Assembly (NCBI RefSeq): GCF_005298075.1
Contig: NZ_SZZH01000007.1
Location: 1 to 64,000, forward strand
From: Nakamurella flava
GTDB lineage: Bacteria; Actinomycetota; Actinomycetes; Mycobacteriales; Nakamurellaceae
Direction: 5' to 3'
DNA length: 64,000 bases
Part shown: piece by piece, positions 33,968-41,961 of the stretch
How the letters are laid out: each line of letters begins with the position of its first letter
Position numbering within the stretch: the first letter of the stretch is position 1
Translations under genes and position numbers: made by a program
The notes under the pieces: model-generated
The model's input: only the letters and a program-made list of their open reading frames with translations
Database searches by the model: none
Told to the model about the DNA's origin: nothing

Positions 33968-34348
33968 ATGAACCTCGAGAAGGTCATCTTCGGGTTCTTC
34001 GTGCTGCTCGCCGCGGCGTTGAACCTGGGCTTCTTCATCGGCGACATCAGCAATCCCGAGCTCCACAACGTCTACGAGCTGTTCGCCGCGCTCACGGTCA
34101 GCCTCATCGCCACCGTGCTGAAGTTCGGTGACCGCACCCAGCTCGGGGCCGTCCACCTGGCCACCAGCCTGGTCGCCGACCTGCAGTTGATCGCCGCCGG
34201 CGTCTACTGGGTCATCGCCCATGACGGCGGCGCGCTGACCGCGGCGGAGACCGCGAGCATCGTGTCGCTGTCCGGCGGCGCACTGCTGGCCAACCTGGTG
34301 TCGGTCGTGCTGCTGGTCACCGAGACGGTCGGCTACCACCGGCGGTGA
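33968..34348 (+). CDS. DUF6394-like small membrane protein
   Basis: This 126-residue protein has four predicted helices. It begins MNLEKVIFGFFVLLAAALN and contains ELFAALTVSLIATVLKFGDRTQLGAVHLATSLVADLQLIAA. This pattern matches, as I recall it, the small DUF6394 family; I have not confirmed this by search. Its TGA overlaps the GTG of the following potassium channel gene (GTGA), so the two proteins are made together. I infer an accessory role to the channel. Confidence 0.7.
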   Translation: MNLEKVIFGFFVLLAAALNLGFFIGDISNPELHNVYELFAALTVSLIATVLKFGDRTQLGAVHLATSLVADLQLIAAGVYWVIAHDGGALTAAETASIVSLSGGALLANLVSVVLLVTETVGYHRR

Positions 34349-36300
34349 CCGATCCCCCCGGCCGGGGCGAGCGGACCCCGGCGTCCTCCCGACGCGGCCG
34401 GCCGGGCCGTTCCACGGCCCCCACCAGCAACCCGCTGCGGGTGTTCTGGCGGCAGCTGTGGGCGGCCGACCAGCCACCCGGGCGGGTCACCCGCCCCCTG
34501 GCGTCGGGACCCGAACAGCAGGCCGCGATCTTCCTGGTGCTCCGGCGGATGCGGGCGCCGCTCATCACGCTCATCGTCATCTTCACCGTCAGCGTGGTCG
34601 GCCTCGCCTTCATGCCGGGGGTCGACCCGACCACCGGGCAGCCGCAGCGACTGACGCCGTTCGACGCGTTCTACGTGGTCAGTTACACGGCCACCACCAT
34701 CGGTTTCGGCGAGCTGCCGGTGCCGTTCACCACCGCGCAGCGGATGTGGGTCACCTTCGTGATCTACCTGTCCGTCGTCGGATGGGCCTACGCCATCGGC
34801 ACCCTGCTGTCCCTGCTGCAGGACCGCTCGTTCCGGGCCGCGCTGGCCCGGCAACGGTTCGGGCGGGAAGTCGCCCGGCTGCGCGAGCCGTTCCTGCTGG
34901 TCGCCGGATTCGGGCGCGCCGGTGAGCTGCTCGGCCGATCGCTGGACGACCTCGGCCAGCAGTTCGTCGTCCTCGACGCCGAGCAGGAACGGATCGACGC
35001 CCTCGACCTGTCCTCGTTCCACCAGGAGATCCCCGGCCTGGCCGGTGACGTCGCCGACCCGCAGCAGTTGGCCCGGGCGGGTCTGGACTCGCCCTACTGC
35101 GTCGGGGTGGTCGCGCTGACCGACGACGACGAGGTCAACCTGGCCGTCACGATGGCCGCGACGCTGCTGCGACCGGACATCCCGGTGGTCGCCCGGACGA
35201 CGTCGCGGGCGGTCGGCCGGCGGATCCAGAGCTTCGGGCGGGCCTCGATCATCAACCCGTTCGACCGGTTCGGCGACCACCTGCGGGTGGCGTTGCGGGC
35301 CCCGGCGACGTTCCAGCTGATCACCTGGTTGCAGGCCGGCCCGGGGGCCCCGCTGCCGGCGCGGTCGAGCCCGCCCACCTCCGGTCGCTGGATCATCTGC
35401 GGCTACGGCCGGTTCGGGCGGGAGATGACGATCGACCTCACGGCGGAGGGGTTGGAGGTCACCGTCATCGAACCGCGCAAGAACCGGGGCCAGGATCCGG
35501 GGCATCCCGCCCCGGGCCCGGGGTCGACGGAGATCGTGCACGGCGACGGTTCGGAGCCCGACGTCCTCGCCGAGGCCGATCTGCCCAACGCCGTCGGCTT
35601 CGTCGCCGGGACCGACAACGACACCACCAACCTATGGATGCTGGCCGCCGCCCGTTCGATCAACCCGCACCTGTTCCTGGCCGGTCGCCAGAACCGGCCG
35701 GCCAACGCCCCGCTGTACGCGGCGATGGACCTGGATTCGTTGCTCGTCCCGGCCGAGACGGTGGCCCACGAGGTGTACGCGCAGCTGTCCACCCCGCTGC
35801 TGTGGCGGTTCCTGCAGGAGGTGCCCGGCCACGACAACGCCTGGTCGGAGGCCTTGATCGACCGGCTGACCACCGACTGCGGCCGGCACCTGCCCGCCCT
35901 GTGGCCCGTCCGGCTCACCCCCGACGGGGCGCCCGCGCTGACCGAATGGCTCGACTCCGGGACGGCCCGGCTCGGCCAGCTCCTCCGCGACCCGGACGAC
36001 CGGGACGCCCGCCTGCCGGTGGTCCCATTGATCCTGGTCCGCGGCCGGTCCGGCGCCCCCCGGGGTGCCCGCCGGGCCGGCGAACGGTCGGGCGAGGTCA
36101 TCCTGGCGCCCGGTGACGACGTCGTCCTGCAGGCCGGCGACGAGCTGCTGTTTGCCGGGCACGCCGTGGAACGCCGCGAACTGGAGGGCACCCTCGCCGT
36201 CGAGGCGACCCGCGAGTACGTCGTCACCGGTCGGCAGGTGCCCGCGTCGTGGATCTGGCGCAGGCTCTCCCGCACGCCCCCCTCGCCCCCGGGTCGGTAA
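34345..36300 (+). CDS. Two-RCK potassium channel
   Basis: This 651-residue protein has a two-helix ion-channel module with pore loop and selectivity filter TTIGFGE (residues 117-123). It is flanked by TM helices at about 71-90 and 133-155. Two cytoplasmic RCK/TrkA-N domains follow: VAGFGRAGELLGRSL near 187 and ICGYGRFGREMTIDL near 352. A TrkA-C-like end carries VILAPGDDVVLQAGDELLFAG. It should conduct K+ (or a related cation) under nucleotide control. Having both RCK domains in one chain means only four subunits build the gating ring. The first 55 residues are a disordered basic leader. Confidence 0.88.
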   Translation: MTDPPGRGERTPASSRRGRPGRSTAPTSNPLRVFWRQLWAADQPPGRVTRPLASGPEQQAAIFLVLRRMRAPLITLIVIFTVSVVGLAFMPGVDPTTGQPQRLTPFDAFYVVSYTATTIGFGELPVPFTTAQRMWVTFVIYLSVVGWAYAIGTLLSLLQDRSFRAALARQRFGREVARLREPFLLVAGFGRAGELLGRSLDDLGQQFVVLDAEQERIDALDLSSFHQEIPGLAGDVADPQQLARAGLDSPYCVGVVALTDDDEVNLAVTMAATLLRPDIPVVARTTSRAVGRRIQSFGRASIINPFDRFGDHLRVALRAPATFQLITWLQAGPGAPLPARSSPPTSGRWIICGYGRFGREMTIDLTAEGLEVTVIEPRKNRGQDPGHPAPGPGSTEIVHGDGSEPDVLAEADLPNAVGFVAGTDNDTTNLWMLAAARSINPHLFLAGRQNRPANAPLYAAMDLDSLLVPAETVAHEVYAQLSTPLLWRFLQEVPGHDNAWSEALIDRLTTDCGRHLPALWPVRLTPDGAPALTEWLDSGTARLGQLLRDPDDRDARLPVVPLILVRGRSGAPRGARRAGERSGEVILAPGDDVVLQAGDELLFAGHAVERRELEGTLAVEATREYVVTGRQVPASWIWRRLSRTPPSPPGR

Positions 36301-36348
36301 AGCCTGCCGCTGTCCGTCGACGAGAGCGGCATTCTTTACCGACCCGGG
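36288..36348 (+). terminator. Terminator hairpin overlapping the channel stop codon (repeat family copy D)
   Basis: CCCGGGTCGGTAAAG (36288-36302) pairs perfectly with 36334-36348, and GCCGCT with AGCGGC inside it. The channel's TAA lies in the left arm. A TTTT run follows at 36352-36355. Its core GGTAAAG-n-C-n-GCCGCTGT matches the complement of the repeats near 5.8-7.2 kb. Confidence 0.8.
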
Positions 36349-36367
36349 CGGGTTTTGCTGCGCGGGC

Positions 36368-36394
36368 TGTCACTCCTGACGGTCGGCCGGTGTC
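36368..36394 (+). promoter_or_regulatory. Candidate ECF41-type promoter
   Basis: TGTCACT (36368-36374) and TGTC (36391-36394) are separated by exactly 16 bases. The ECF41 consensus I recall is TGTCACA-N16-CGTC. The site lies 54 bp upstream of the AhpD-like gene and just after a terminator, and the next gene encodes an ECF41 sigma factor. It is probably an autoregulated promoter. Confidence 0.65.
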
Positions 36395-36447
36395 TGAAGG
36401 GGCGTGCGGGTCGACCAGTGGGGTCGTCCGCCGTCGAGGAGGACACC

Positions 36448-37053
36448 ATGAGCACGCAGCTGGACCCGGGCCCGGGCATCGAGCAGGCCGCGCGGGAGGC
36501 GCTGGCCCGGGTGCCGATCGCCCAGCCGCCCGGCCTGTTCGGCCGGATCCTGGCCTGGGTGGGGCGGCGGATGGGCGGGCAGCCGATGGACGTGGCGTTC
36601 GCGATGAGCCACCACCGCCGGCTGCTGTGGACGATGGGTTCCTTCGAACGAGGGGTGGCCCGCTGGCACGCGGCCGACGCCCGGCTCAAGCACCTGGCCG
36701 AACTGGCCGCCGCCGCGCAGGTCGGGTGCAGCTGGTGTGTCGACTACGGCTATCACCTGGCTCTGAACGCGGGCCTGGACGAGGCCACGTTGCGGGACGT
36801 CGGTCGCTGGCGGGACAGCGACCGGCTGACCACGCTCGACCAGCAGGTCATCGAGTACGCCGAGGCGATGACCGCGACCCCGCCGACGACCACCGATGAG
36901 ATGGTGGCGGCCCTGCGCGGTCGGATCGGGGATGCGGCGCTGGTGGAACTGACGATGATGGTGGCCGTGGAGAACCAGCGGTCCCGGTTCAACGACGCCC
37001 TCGGCCTGGTCGCCCAGGGCTACACCGCCGCCTGTCGGGTGCCCGGCCGGTGA
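36448..37053 (+). CDS. Carboxymuconolactone decarboxylase/AhpD-like protein
   Basis: This 201-residue protein has the AhpD fold signature: a helix (RLKHLAELAAAAQVG) followed by CSWCVDYGYHLALNAGL, with the CxxC pair at residues 94-97 and the partner His at 103. Such proteins act as thiol-dependent peroxidase-type enzymes or as decarboxylases; the two-Cys motif favours redox chemistry. The ATG at 36448 follows GAGGAGG. It is translationally coupled (GTGA) to the sigma factor gene. Genes of this family are the typical neighbours and targets of ECF41 sigma factors. Confidence 0.88.
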   Translation: MSTQLDPGPGIEQAAREALARVPIAQPPGLFGRILAWVGRRMGGQPMDVAFAMSHHRRLLWTMGSFERGVARWHAADARLKHLAELAAAAQVGCSWCVDYGYHLALNAGLDEATLRDVGRWRDSDRLTTLDQQVIEYAEAMTATPPTTTDEMVAALRGRIGDAALVELTMMVAVENQRSRFNDALGLVAQGYTAACRVPGR

Positions 37054-37946
37054 CCGACCCGACGGCGGTCTTCGCCGAGCATCGCGCGCTGCTGTTCACC
37101 GTGGCCTACGAGATGCTCGGCTCGGCCGCCGACGCCGAGGACGTCGTGCAGGAAGTCTGGCTGCGCTGGGCGGCCCCACGTTCCGATGAGGCCGACAAGC
37201 CGGATGAGATCACCCATCCCCGGGCCTATCTCGTCCGCATCACCACCCGGCTCGCGCTGAACCGGCTGCGCACCCTGGCCCGACGACGGGAGGACTACGT
37301 CGGGCCGTGGCTGCCCGAACCGCTCTGCACGACCGCGGATGTCGCCGACGACGTGGTGCTGGCCGACTCGGTGTCGCTCGCGGTGATGGTGGTGCTGGAG
37401 ACCCTCTCGCCCCGGGAACGCGCGGTGTTCCTGCTGCGCGAGGTGTTCGGTTTCGACACCGACGAGATCGCCGTGGCGGTCGACCGGACGCCGGCGGCGG
37501 TCCGGCAGATCGCGCACCGGGCCAAGTCCCACGTGCAGGCGAGGCGACCCCGGTTCCCCGCGGCCGCCGACGAGGTGTCCACGGCGATGGAGAAATTCCT
37601 GGCCGCGTTGACGTCCGGGGACATCCAGGGCCTGATGGACGTCCTCGCCCCGGACGTGGTGTTGCTGTCCGACGGCGGCGGCAAGAAGTCCGCCGCCCGC
37701 CGTCCGGTCCGTGGCGCCGACGACGTGGCCCGCTTCCTGCTCGGGGTGCTGGCCAAGTTCCCGGCCGACGTCCGCGTCGACGCCGCGGACGTCAACGGAG
37801 CCCCGAGCTGGATCGTGCATCTGAACGGCGAACTCGATTCCGTGACCCAGGTCGTCGTCGTGGACGGACGCATCACGCAGGTGCTCTTCGTCCGCAACCC
37901 GGACAAGCTGTCCCGGCTGGCGCAGCCCCTGCGCCTGACCCGCTGA
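37050..37946 (+). CDS. sigJ: ECF41-family RNA polymerase sigma factor (SigJ-like)
   Basis: This 298-residue sigma factor has region 2 (LLFTVAYEMLGSAADAEDVVQEV), region 4 (LSPRERAVFLLREVFGFDTDEIA) and a C-terminal SnoaL-like domain. The three ECF41 landmarks are visible: WLPEPL (87-92), DGGGKK (208-213) and NPDKL (283-287). In this family the C-terminal domain, rather than an anti-sigma factor, controls activity. Accordingly no anti-sigma gene is present. It is coupled to the AhpD-like gene, and a matching promoter lies upstream of the pair. Confidence 0.92.
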   Translation: MTDPTAVFAEHRALLFTVAYEMLGSAADAEDVVQEVWLRWAAPRSDEADKPDEITHPRAYLVRITTRLALNRLRTLARRREDYVGPWLPEPLCTTADVADDVVLADSVSLAVMVVLETLSPRERAVFLLREVFGFDTDEIAVAVDRTPAAVRQIAHRAKSHVQARRPRFPAAADEVSTAMEKFLAALTSGDIQGLMDVLAPDVVLLSDGGGKKSAARRPVRGADDVARFLLGVLAKFPADVRVDAADVNGAPSWIVHLNGELDSVTQVVVVDGRITQVLFVRNPDKLSRLAQPLRLTR

Positions 37947-37963
37947 ATCCGGACCCGTCCCGG

Positions 37964-38017
37964 GGTCGGTCAAGGCTGCCGCTCACCCGTGAGCGGATGC
38001 GGCAGCTCTGACCGACC
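37964..38017 (+). terminator. Terminator hairpin after the sigma factor gene (repeat family copy E)
   Basis: GGTCGGTCA (37964-37972) pairs with TGACCGACC (38009-38017), and GCTGCCGC (37975-37982) with GCGGCAGC (37999-38006), separated by symmetric two-base bulges. An alternative inner CCGCTCAC/GTGAGCGG hairpin also exists. It is similar in sequence to copy D after the potassium channel gene. Confidence 0.75.
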
Positions 38018-38070
38018 TCGTGGGTGGTCGAGGTGTACCCGGCCGCCGCACTGCCTGCCAGACTCGGTGG

Positions 38071-38397
38071 GTGCGCGTCGATGAGCACCTGCTCCCGTTC
38101 CGAGGCACGCTAATCTGGTTGACCACCGAGCAGGGCGGACGTCGGTCCGGACCGCCACCGACGCCGGCTGGAACCGTCTACGCGTCCATTGCTCACGTAC
38201 CGCCGGCGACCTGGCGTACTGGATCGGCGTCGTTCTTGATCGACGCGGACGACCGCACCGTCTGGCGCAGCCCGGCCAGGGCAGGATGGCTCGTGGCAGC
38301 TGCCGTTGAGACGGAAGTCGTCCCGGGGACCGTTGTCGTGGTCACCGAGGGAGCCAGGGACGTCGCCTACTTCCACGTCGAAAGCGTCGACGAGTGA
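38071..38397 (+). CDS. Small protein with EF-Tu domain-like pattern, unknown
   Basis: This 108-residue protein contains FRGTLIWLTTEQGGRRSGPP, which recalls the 'EEGGR' strand of EF-Tu beta-barrel domains, then several beta-type segments ending VVVVTEGARDVAYFHVESV. The whole could be a single small beta-barrel. I do not recognise a named family. The start GTG at 38071 is the most plausible; a longer frame upstream runs back towards the terminator hairpin. It stands alone between the sigma factor and the PAS-ANTAR gene. Confidence 0.5.
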   Translation: MRVDEHLLPFRGTLIWLTTEQGGRRSGPPPTPAGTVYASIAHVPPATWRTGSASFLIDADDRTVWRSPARAGWLVAAAVETEVVPGTVVVVTEGARDVAYFHVESVDE

Positions 38398-38558
38398 GGC
38401 GCTCGGCTCGAACGGTCCTTGAGCTGAGGTCCTGGAGGACCAGCGACCCGGCAGCAGCCGCAGCGACGGCAGTCGCCCACTCGTGCCTGAGCACGGATCG
38501 CCATGCCGGGATTTCGGGGGACAATGCTCCTTGGCAGCAGGCAATGACAGGAGCGTCG

Positions 38559-39260
38559 ATGGGCAACCAGTTGGAACCGGTGTTGGCGGCCATGGCCGGT
38601 GGCACCGCGGAACCGCTGGGATGGTTCGAGTACGACGTGCCGTCCGGGGCCTGGTCGTGGTCGGCCAGTCTGTTCCAGATGCACGGTTTCGAACCCGGCG
38701 AGATCGTGCCGACCACCGAGATCTTCGTGTCGCACAAGCACCCGCAGGACCGGCCCCACACCGACGAGGTGCTGGCCGCGGTGCTGGAGACCGGACAGCC
38801 GTTCTGCTGCCGTCATCGGATCATCACCTCGCAGCAGCAGGTCCGGACCGTGGTGACCATCGGGCGGGGCGAGCTGGACGCGGATGGTCGGGTGCGTCGG
38901 GTCTTCGGGTACTTCGTCGACATCACCGACGCCGGCCGACGGGCGCTCGCGGAGGAGATTCAGGACGCGGTGGAGAAGTCGGCCGCCACCCGGGCCGTCA
39001 TCGAACAGGCCAAGGGCGCGCTGATGGTCGTGCAGGGGCTGTCCGCCGATGACGCCTTCGCTGTCCTGCGGTGGCATTCCTCCCACGCCAACCGCAAGCT
39101 CCGCGACATCGCCACCTTCCTCACCGAGGGCATGTCGGTCCCGCAGACCCCGGACGAGACCCCGAACCAGCGCATCGGCCGGCTCCTCGCCGCGGTGGTG
39201 CCCCAGTTCGACGCTCCGCGGGAGCTGAGCGTCGGACGGACGGACCCGTCCCCGGGCTGA
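38559..39260 (+). CDS. PAS-ANTAR domain antitermination regulator
   Basis: This 233-residue protein has a PAS_3-type sensory domain at about residues 20-125 (GWFEYDVPSGAWSWSASLFQMHGFEPG, with FGYFVDITD closing it). A C-terminal ANTAR domain (IEQAKGALMVVQGLSADDAFAVLRWHSSHANRKLRDIA) follows. ANTAR domains bind paired RNA hairpins and prevent transcription termination; the PAS domain would sense the signal. The ATG at 38559 has AGGAG five bases upstream. The RNA target is unknown. Confidence 0.85.
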   Translation: MGNQLEPVLAAMAGGTAEPLGWFEYDVPSGAWSWSASLFQMHGFEPGEIVPTTEIFVSHKHPQDRPHTDEVLAAVLETGQPFCCRHRIITSQQQVRTVVTIGRGELDADGRVRRVFGYFVDITDAGRRALAEEIQDAVEKSAATRAVIEQAKGALMVVQGLSADDAFAVLRWHSSHANRKLRDIATFLTEGMSVPQTPDETPNQRIGRLLAAVVPQFDAPRELSVGRTDPSPG

Positions 39261-39285
39261 CCCGAAGGGGCGTTCCGGGGCGGTG

Positions 39286-40734
39286 TCACGCGGACGGGGC
39301 CTCGACGGCAGGTGTCGGGCTTGACGGCGACTGGGCCGGGCTGTGGGCAACGAAGTCCCGGTGACGGATGGTGAGCAGGGCGCAGACCCCGCCCACCACG
39401 GCCACCGCCGCGCTGACGATCAGCAGCGTGTCGAGGGCGTCGGCGAACGCGGCGGGCCGGCCGGTCGCCGATCCGCCGGCCTCGGACGAGGCGAGCCGGG
39501 CACTGAAGATCGACCCGTAGATGGCGATGCCGACCGCGATGCCGACCTGTCGGAACGTGTTGTTGACTCCGGACGCCATGCCGGCCTGGTGGACCGGGAC
39601 CACCCCGACCGCGGTGGAGGCCAGCGGCGCGTTCACCAACCCGCTGCCGACCCCGGCGACGATGAGACCGGGAACGAGGTGCGTCCAGGTCGAGTCGGCG
39701 TCCAGCCCGGACATCAGCAGCAGGCCCAGTCCGACGATCACCAGGCCGGGTCCGATCAGCCACCGGGTCGGCACGTGGGCCGACAGCCGGCCGGCGACGA
39801 TCGCGACGAGCAGCGTCGACCCGGACAGCAGCAGCAACCGCACCCCGGTCTCCAGCGCGGTGTAGCCGAGATCGTTCTGCAGGTACAGGACGAGGTAGAG
39901 CAGCATCGCGAACAGCGACCCGTTCATGGCGAACGCGGCCACGGAACCGCCCAGGAACGTCGGGATGCGCAGCAGTCGCAGGTCGAACATCGGCTCGGCG
40001 GTCCGCATCTCGACGATGACGAACGCCCCGAGCAGCACCGCGGCGACGACGAACGAGACCACCGCGGTGGTGTCGGACCAGGACGAGCCGCCGGCCGTGG
40101 TCAGGCCGTAGACCAGGGCGAACAGCCCCAGGCTGAACGTCAGCATGCCCGGCAGGTCCAGGCGCCGCGGGTGCGGCGACCGCGATTCGGCAACCAATCG
40201 GAGGGCGACGACCAGCGCGACCGCACCGATCGGCAGGTTGACCAGGAAGATCCACCGCCAGGACAGGCCGCTGGTCAGCAGACCCCCCAGGATCGGGCCC
40301 AGCGCGGTCGAGACACCGGTGACTGCGCCCCACACGCCGAAGGCGACACCCCGGTCGCGACCCCGGAAGGTGGTGGCGAGCAGGGCGAGCGAGGTGGCGA
40401 ACAGGATCGCCCCGCCGACGCCCTGCAGGCCGCGGGCGGCGATGAGGGTGCCGGCGTCGGGCGCGGCCGCACACAGGGCCGAGCCGACCGTGAACACGGC
40501 CAGTCCGACGGCGAAGAGCAGCCGCCGGCCGAACCGGTCGGCCAGGGACCCGGCGGTCAGCAGCAGGGACGCCAGGGCGAGGGCGTAGGCGTCGGTGACC
40601 CATTGCAGTTGGCCGAAGCTGGCCTGCAGGTCACGTTGGATGTCCGGCAGGGCCACCACGACGATCGTGACGTCGAGCAGCAGCATGAAGGTGGCGGCGC
40701 AAACCACCGCCAGGGTCCACCAGGTGCGGTTCAT
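39286..40734 (-). CDS. MFS multidrug-type exporter (DHA2/EmrB)
   Basis: This 482-residue major facilitator protein has about 14 predicted helices. It has motif A (GSLADRFGRRLLFAVG), motif C-like GVWGAVTGVSTALGPILGGLL and the DHA2 segment FMLLLDVTIVVVALPDIQRDL. It should expel drugs or metabolites by proton antiport. The ATG at 40734 follows AAGGAG by five bases. It is divergent from the Lrp-type regulator; direct repeats in the shared 94-bp gap suggest control by that regulator. Confidence 0.9.
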   Translation of the reverse strand: MNRTWWTLAVVCAATFMLLLDVTIVVVALPDIQRDLQASFGQLQWVTDAYALALASLLLTAGSLADRFGRRLLFAVGLAVFTVGSALCAAAPDAGTLIAARGLQGVGGAILFATSLALLATTFRGRDRGVAFGVWGAVTGVSTALGPILGGLLTSGLSWRWIFLVNLPIGAVALVVALRLVAESRSPHPRRLDLPGMLTFSLGLFALVYGLTTAGGSSWSDTTAVVSFVVAAVLLGAFVIVEMRTAEPMFDLRLLRIPTFLGGSVAAFAMNGSLFAMLLYLVLYLQNDLGYTALETGVRLLLLSGSTLLVAIVAGRLSAHVPTRWLIGPGLVIVGLGLLLMSGLDADSTWTHLVPGLIVAGVGSGLVNAPLASTAVGVVPVHQAGMASGVNNTFRQVGIAVGIAIYGSIFSARLASSEAGGSATGRPAAFADALDTLLIVSAAVAVVGGVCALLTIRHRDFVAHSPAQSPSSPTPAVEAPSA

Positions 40735-40788
40735 CGGGACTCCTTGATCGGAAACGAGGACGTCTTCGAGCCTGCGTCCGGCGCCCTT

Positions 40789-40829
40789 GATATCCGTCAC
40801 CGCGCCGGGCGAGACGTAGATTTCCGTCA
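40789..40829. promoter_or_regulatory. In-phase direct repeats in the MFS/Lrp divergent region
   Basis: GATATCCGTCA (40789-40799) and GATTTCCGTCA (40819-40829) are 30 bp apart, three helical turns, with one mismatch. The second reaches the A of the regulator's ATG. Phased repeats fit an Lrp-type multimer binding one face of the DNA. Confidence 0.45.
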
Positions 40830-41848
40830 TGAGCGGTGCATCCCTGTCCACTTCCTCCACGCTGGACGCCATGGACGCGCAGATCGTGCGCTGCGTCCAG
40901 ATCGCTCCGCGGGCTCCGTTCAGTGCGATCGGCGCCGTGCTGGGGGTGGCCGAGCAGACGGTCGCCCGCCGTTACCGTCGGCTGCGCCGCGACGGTCTGC
41001 TGCGGGTGACGATGGCCGTCGACCCGCGGGCGATGGGCGTCACCGTCTGGACGGTGCGGGTGCGGTGCCGTCCCGAGGGGGCCGTCGGCATCGCGCAGGC
41101 GCTGGCCCGCCGGGACGACGTGGCCTGGGTGACCGTCTACTCCGCTGGCTGGGAGGTGGTCTTCAACCTGCGCGCGTTGAACGAGGCCGACGCCAGCGAC
41201 CTGCTCACGCGGATGCTGCCGAAAGCCGCACCCGTGCTGGACGTCTCGTCCGCCGCGGTGCTGCACACCTTCGTCGGCGGGGGTGCGGCCGACTGGGCGG
41301 GCCTGCGCTCGGTGCTGACCGCCGAGCAGGAAGCGGCGATGGGGGACACCCGGCCGTCCCGGGAGCCGGGCCGCGACCCCGGTCCGCTGACCGACGAGGA
41401 CCGCGCGCTGCTGCCGCATCTGCAGATCGACGGGCGGGCCCCGGTGTCCACACTGGCCCGGTTGACCGGGCAGCCGGCACATCGCATCTCGCGGCGGCTC
41501 GATGCCCTGCTCGCCTCCGGAGTGGCCTACCTGGACGTGGACGTCGCGCGGGTGCTCAGCGGTCAGCAGTCCGTCCTGCTGTGGTTGTCCGTGCAGCCCG
41601 GCAGGCTGGCGGAGACCGGCAGCGCCCTGGCCGCGCATCCGGCGGTCCCGTTCGCCGCGGCCATCACCGGACCCACCAATCTGGTCGCGTCCGTGCTGAC
41701 TGAGGACGTCACCGGCATCTACGGATTCGTGACCGGCGCGCTCGCCGCCATGCCCGGGGTGACGGGGTACGAGACCGCGCCGGCGCTGCGGCAGTTCAAG
41801 CAGGCCGGTTCGCTGGTGCACGGTGATCGACTCGTCCCGGCCCGATAG
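40829..41848 (+). CDS. Double-module Lrp/AsnC-family regulator
   Basis: This 339-residue protein has two Lrp-type units in tandem, each with a winged HTH and a RAM-like ligand domain. The first HTH is LDAMDAQIVRCVQIAPRAPFSAIGAVLGVAEQTVARRYRRL (residues 12-52); the second is LTDEDRALLPHLQIDGRAPVSTLARLTG (near 187). Ordinary Lrp proteins are about 150 residues with a single unit, so this fusion acts as a built-in dimer. It probably regulates the divergent MFS exporter and itself. Confidence 0.85.
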   Translation: MSGASLSTSSTLDAMDAQIVRCVQIAPRAPFSAIGAVLGVAEQTVARRYRRLRRDGLLRVTMAVDPRAMGVTVWTVRVRCRPEGAVGIAQALARRDDVAWVTVYSAGWEVVFNLRALNEADASDLLTRMLPKAAPVLDVSSAAVLHTFVGGGAADWAGLRSVLTAEQEAAMGDTRPSREPGRDPGPLTDEDRALLPHLQIDGRAPVSTLARLTGQPAHRISRRLDALLASGVAYLDVDVARVLSGQQSVLLWLSVQPGRLAETGSALAAHPAVPFAAAITGPTNLVASVLTEDVTGIYGFVTGALAAMPGVTGYETAPALRQFKQAGSLVHGDRLVPAR

Positions 41849-41961
41849 CGCCACCGGGATCGGCGGGCCGGCTGTGCCCCCGTCGCCGGGCCGTACCCTT
41901 CGTCGGGAACGACGGGTGGGATCGCGGCCAGGTGGGGCGTCCCGGTGACGGGGGAGCGTAC

